Source of the DNA: Euprymna scolopes
Taxonomy: Eukaryota; Mollusca; Cephalopoda; Sepiida; Sepiolidae
NCBI GenBank assembly: GCA_024364805.1
Contig: CM044487.1
Coordinates: 120,542,688 to 120,590,472 of the forward strand
Reading direction: 5' to 3'
Length of the DNA: 47,785 bases
In this document: positions 39,095 to 45,000 of the stretch, piece after piece
Position numbering within the stretch: position 1 is the first letter of the stretch
Layout: each line of letters begins with the position of its first letter
Program-made: the position numbers and the translations under genes
Notes under the pieces: model-generated
Told to the model about the DNA's origin: nothing
What the model saw: the letters and a program-made list of their open reading frames with translations, nothing else
The model's database searches: none

Positions 39095-42000
39095 CTTGAA
39101 TTCTTTCAGCTATAATCGAAACTAAAACTTATGAAGACTTCTTGGTAAAATTATTTATTACAAGAAATGGAAGTACATAACAATTAAACGACCCGGATGT
39201 AAACGTGACACAGAAAATAACACACATGCTATCGTATTAATATATAGATAATGAAATGAACTTTTAAAAAATGTTTGATCGCAAAAGAGCGAGAGGAGGG
39301 TTACCGCTGGTTGGATAGGATCACATAAGAGGAAAAAGGACATACACGAAATAGTTAGAGTTAAGCCTAAGTGGATGAATAAATTGTTGGGAGTGAATCA
39401 CCCGTCATGTGAAAAAAAAAAAAAAAAACCAATGAAAAGTTCCACGGAATTTATATTTAATATATATGTGAAAAGCATGTTAAGAAATTGATATTCAGAG
39501 ATTATTACTTAATTCAGTTCTAATGACCATGAATCACATTTAATGCAAATCTGAAATATTTGAAACTTTCAAACGGGAAGTTGCGCTCATATTATGTCCT
39601 AAAACCTTTTGAAATAATAAAAGTACCTGAAATTTGGGGAATATTTCTTAATTGATGTCTAATACTTACTGTTTAAACTTTCACAAAAATCTGAGGTATC
39701 TGAATTTTCACAAATATCTTCCACTACCTTTTTGCCTCCCTTTGCATAAAAATAAATTAAACTAAATATAGCCCACATGACCCACGGTGCCATTTCTTAC
39801 TAGACTGATAATGTAATTATAGCATAATGGAATGAAAATTTTGACAGGTCATGCATTTTTCAGTTTTAACCCCCTTCAGAAGTCACTGGTGCCTGGTTCT
39901 GAAAATTGTTATCTAGGATTATTAACACAAATTGTGAACCCTTGTTGTGCCTGGTAATAACAGCTGTTACCGGTTTAGTAACACGCTAAAAAAAATTAGA
40001 GACGAAGTATGAAACTTAATACATCTGTTTAAACAATTTACAGGTTGGATGATAATTTAAAAGTTGTTTAATGCATAATCATTCCTTTTCTTCTTTTCCT
40101 TATATAATACTTTTAGGCTAAAGGATTAAGACCTCCATTCCAACATACAGGAAAAATATTGATAGTATCTAATGTTTTTCCCCCCAACTCCAAAAATTTA
40201 CATAAACCCCTCAGCCCCAATAGCTTCTACTGTATTTTTGAATGTCCATTTATATCTAGTAGGCACAACTTCATGTTAAGACCAGATAAAGATGTTTATT
40301 GGTTGGTTTATAGATTACACTGATGCTGAGCTCTCACACATCAGTATTTTACCATTACTTTCTTGTGGGATTTTATTAGTTATTTTGGAGGTGGAGGTGC
40401 ACCTATGCTTAGCATGATGCGGGATGTTCTCTCCTGATGTGTTACTAATCGGATAATTAGTTCCTCATTGCTCAACAGACAGGGGCCATAGTTTACATAT
40501 CTTTCTCATAAAAACCCAGCATTTAGACCCCAAGTTTAGACTTGCAAAAAGTCATTCAATACTTTAAATATTCACTTTATGATCTTTCCTTTTAACATAA
40601 TTTGAAGATATTACGTCAAAAACAACCTGCCCCACCCCCATCAACATAAACTATAAAAGAAAGGATGAAAACATATATATATATATAAAAATATGCTTTA
40701 CAGGCCGATGAATTTCAATTCTTGGTCCATCATGTCGTTCAAGTCCTGTTACATCAATCATGATGTTACCCTCGTCCACGTATAAAGGTGACCTTGAATG
40801 TCCAACTCCAGTTGCCCGTGCCTGAAGGCCAATCACAACCGCAGCCTTCAGGATCCTGCGAACATCCCAAATAGTTGTCGGTCTCGTATAAAACAATGTA
40901 CTGATTATGATAGTTTTGTCCCAGTTTATAAATTGGCGAATCTGTATTCCGGGCCCCGCAATATAGTTGAGGAGAGGCAGTAACGCATTCATACGGTTCA
41001 ACACGGCTGCAAGAGAAAAAAAAAAACAAAGAAATGTGTATGTTTTTATAATTATGATCAACTGCCTTTTTTTTTTTTTTTACATCTGCAAATAGAACGA
41101 AATTTGACCCTGTGCAATCCAAAGAATAGACGAATCATGAGGTCAATCAAATGAATGAATCTGTATAATTTAATATGTATAATTTAACAGTGACCTTGAC
41201 TTGGTCGAAATGTAAGAATCCAATTAACTTAATTTTATATATTAGAAGTTTGTGAACAAGACATGTTAGACAATGGAAAGGGATAAGAATACATATACAC
41301 ACACGTGTATATGTATATAATATTTTTATTTATATAGAAAAATATTACATAGTCGCTACATCGAACGTGCTAATGTTTCGGACAATTCGTTAGCAAAAAC
41401 CAAAAGTCCTTGGCAGGCAACGTAATAAAGCTTATGTGCCATTGAAAGCATCTGGTTCTCAAATGGAAGAAAAAAAAAGATATGTAGCGACTGTGTAATA
41501 CTTGCCTATATAAATAAAAATATTATATTTTGCTCTTTTTTTTATTGAGCACTTTTAATAACCTCGTTTTGATTCATGAGTTTTCCCTCTTGCATATCTT
41601 TAACTTGGTATATATTTATGTATATATCATCTCGCCACCCAACAATACCTGAAACAAATAACAAAAATATGAGAAATGTCTACATCTCCCTATGCTAAAG
41701 GAGTTTCAGTCTATGTAAAAGCAGTTAAAATTCATTGAGGCCTGGCTTGTTGAATGGTTGTAATCTCATCCTTTATGTCACTGGATCATATTCTGTTGAA
41801 GAGTTGATCCTCGCGTTGTCGATACCTGGTTATGATGGTTCATTGGGATACCAAATTCATTTGATTTGGATACAGAATTGGTTGAAAGGCTTTCAGGTGA
41901 TTCTGGAGGATTGGTGACATCAATCTTTGCCCAAGTGTTTGTGGATGCTGCACTTGTGATTGGAACTTCTGGATAACGTGGGCTTGTGTGAGCATAGTTG

Positions 42001-45000
42001 ACAGCATTAGGAACTTTTGATTCAACAAGGTTATGTGGCCTGAACCATTCAGCTTTACTTGAAAGTGCCTGTTTGGAATTCTGCCTACCTTTTTCCACCC
42101 GTGTTTGCTGTTTGCCTTGTATGATTACATCGTTCACCATCTTGAGATTTTTAAGCTCTCTGGTTTGGATGTTACCTGTTCTAGTTTTTGAGCTGTTAGA
42201 ATCCCCTCGGGGTGCAGATTGTAATATGCCACATTGGTTGGGATTCCCACCAATTCTGTTCATGGTGTCATGTGGAATCAAAAGAACAGATGAAACATTC
42301 AATCAATCAGATGAATAAAGACCACCCAACAGATTCCATAAAAATGTCTGTCAATTTTAGCTCTTTAACTTTCATTTTGAATTTAATAAAGACATATTTA
42401 AACTGTTTGACCCTTATTTATTTACTAGTTTGGGTGCCCGGCGTTGCTCAGAGGTTTGGAAGTGTGTCATGAGTAAAAAAAAAAAAAAAAAAAATTGGTA
42501 GTAGGTAGGTAGGCTCGAACCCGGACCGTGAAGGTGGAGAAGAACGTTAAAAAAAAAGTGACGTCTTTGCTGCTGCGTCCATCACCAAACTGGAAGTGGC
42601 GAAGGTTTAAATTAAGGCTAGTCAATCGAAAAGAGAGGATGACTTTCGAAAATATTGGCGAAAAAAGCGACCCATCCCTGAAGAAAAGTGCCCAGTTCAA
42701 GGTGAAGGAATTAATGTTTTTAGCCAATTTTTCGACATTTGTTGTCCAAAGGGTCGAGCTTAAAATCAATATTGATCTCTTGAAAATCCGTCGCCTCTGT
42801 CGAAAGTTTTAGGCAGACATACAAACATACATACATACATTTAAACAGACACGTGAGATTTATATTATTTATTTATTAAAATGTTATGCAATGATTAATT
42901 GGTACTAAATACTTAACCCTTGTTTTCTTTATTTTTTTCTAATGACTAATTAGTTATCAATGCCAAAAGGCACTTGAGAATAAAGGCTAATGAGATGAAT
43001 AGCTTGTCAGTTGAATGATGAAGAATATTGCACAACATATATATATATATATCACTATATTGTCGAATGACAATAATAGAAATGTAACATGAATATGCAT
43101 TGTCTTACCTTCACTTCTTGCGATTTCATTGGAGCCTTGGCTAGCTTGTTCAGACAAAGAACGTATTTCACGAGACAGTTGTAAAGATTTCGGGGTGATG
43201 CTAGTTTTCCTCAACTCTAAAAGAAAAATGCATATCTTGAATTATTGTTCAGTTTTAATTTAATATAAAAAAAAACAATTTTAACTGATACACACACACA
43301 AACATCTACATGTAAAACTTTCAAAAACTACTTGGTGAATATACCTGGTGAACCAAGTGCAAGAGAGATACAAATAATTAAACTTAAAGAGACGGTTATA
43401 ATCTTAAAAAAGATCTCTCAGTGGAAGTGTCTGGAATAATGGATGAATGTTTCGCATTGGGTAGCTCAAATACAAGCTCAGATCAGTTATTTGAACTTGA
43501 AAATGTTGATTATTGAAGAAATTGTAGCATCACTTCAATTTCTGAGAGATTTGAACTCTGACAAATGGACTAAATCTACATATTTACAAAGTGCACAAAA
43601 GCAAAGAAGTCTAAGAAGAAACTATCAGTAACTACCACAGTTTCTATGCCAAACGAGGTTTGCCAACACTCTTCTTATCAACCCAGAAGTCACATGTAAA
43701 ACTCTCATGTCTATTATTAGCCTATTATTCTTGTGAATTTTCCAGCAGACAAATATATTACGGCAAACACAAGCATTATATTAGATGACTAGTCAGATGA
43801 ACCAAATTGGATCCCTTAGCATACTGTCAACATAGAGTACCTAATAGTAGCAGCACTCAGCGATGAAGCTCTTCTCGTCCAAACATTTAAAACTGATAGG
43901 ATACAGAGTAGCAAATCTGTTTTCTTCTATAGAATTACCTTGACCTCGGCCAATACTATGTTGGAGAGGTATCATGCAGACTTTGAGGCTATTTCCGATT
44001 TCATCAAGGACACTCAGGAATTCAGGTGAATGAACTTAAACTAATGTATTCTAGCAGCGCCGGTATACGATATATGTAAATAACTGTTAATCTTAACTAT
44101 TTTTTGTTGTTGTTGCAATAGCGTTCACCATCGTCAGATTGAGTCAAATTTTCTCTAACCTGCACTACATCCTTAAACCAGATCACGCAAGGTGGTTAAT
44201 CAATTGTGATTCCATCATCAAAGGCAGACCACTTGTGAACCTAAGAACTCAGCCAAATCATCCCTGATTGTTGTTGACTATGTCCTCTCAGCTTCCCACC
44301 ACTTTGGCGCAGAAGTAGAGAACATGACGTCTTTAATTAATTCTTCCTCTCGATGATGAGCTGCATTTCCAAATCATTAAAGATGTTGCTGCAAGACAGA
44401 CAGCAGAGACAAGATTTAAAGCATTGACAAAGAAGAGTAGAACTATTGTTGGTAAATATTTAGCAAAAACTAATGATAGGAATTCTTGATATTTGCAATG
44501 AATTACCATTTTCTTCCATCTGTGAGTATTTTAGCACCGTGGATGAGTTTTTGTGAAAAATCCGGTTTAAGCAGTTTTCTGCACTCACGATGATATAACA
44601 TCTTAGAAAATTTTGTGAAATTGTGAAAACTAAACTCCAACCCTTGTCCCATCGATGAAATTTTGCATCCCTGTGCCTATTTTACAAGTATTTTAATGAC
44701 ACTGACGAACTCCCTTGACGCCCCTAAAACCCCACAAGCAGCAAAATCCCACTCCTACACAGTAGAGATCTCTAAATGTAAGAAGGCCTTCTACTCTAAT
44801 AGTTTCTTCCCTTGAACTGCTGGACTTTGGAATTCCCTTTTGGGATCTTGCTTCCCTGACTGTACTGACATGCAGAAGTTCAAGTGTAATGTGAACAAGC
44901 ATCTTGCTGCTTAACTCACTACATAGTATCCCTGCAAATTGTGTCCCAAATAGTAGTCCTCCTACATCCACGTGGCACTGTGCCTTGGTTGGGTTGAAAT

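Noticed and set aside
40766-41122. 118-codon minus frame with many Cys and Trp (YECVTASPQLYCGARN...)
   Set aside because: It is a shadow frame of oxidase exon 3. Only the alternative frame contains the FAD-binding motifs and joins the neighbouring exons in phase.
41840-42318. Other-frame and plus-strand frames overlapping the 174-codon frame
   Set aside because: They overlap one another and lack any recognisable signature; at most one of the set could be real.
44693-44971. 92-codon minus frame
   Set aside because: Antisense of a LINE family 1 tail, which reads in the plus direction.
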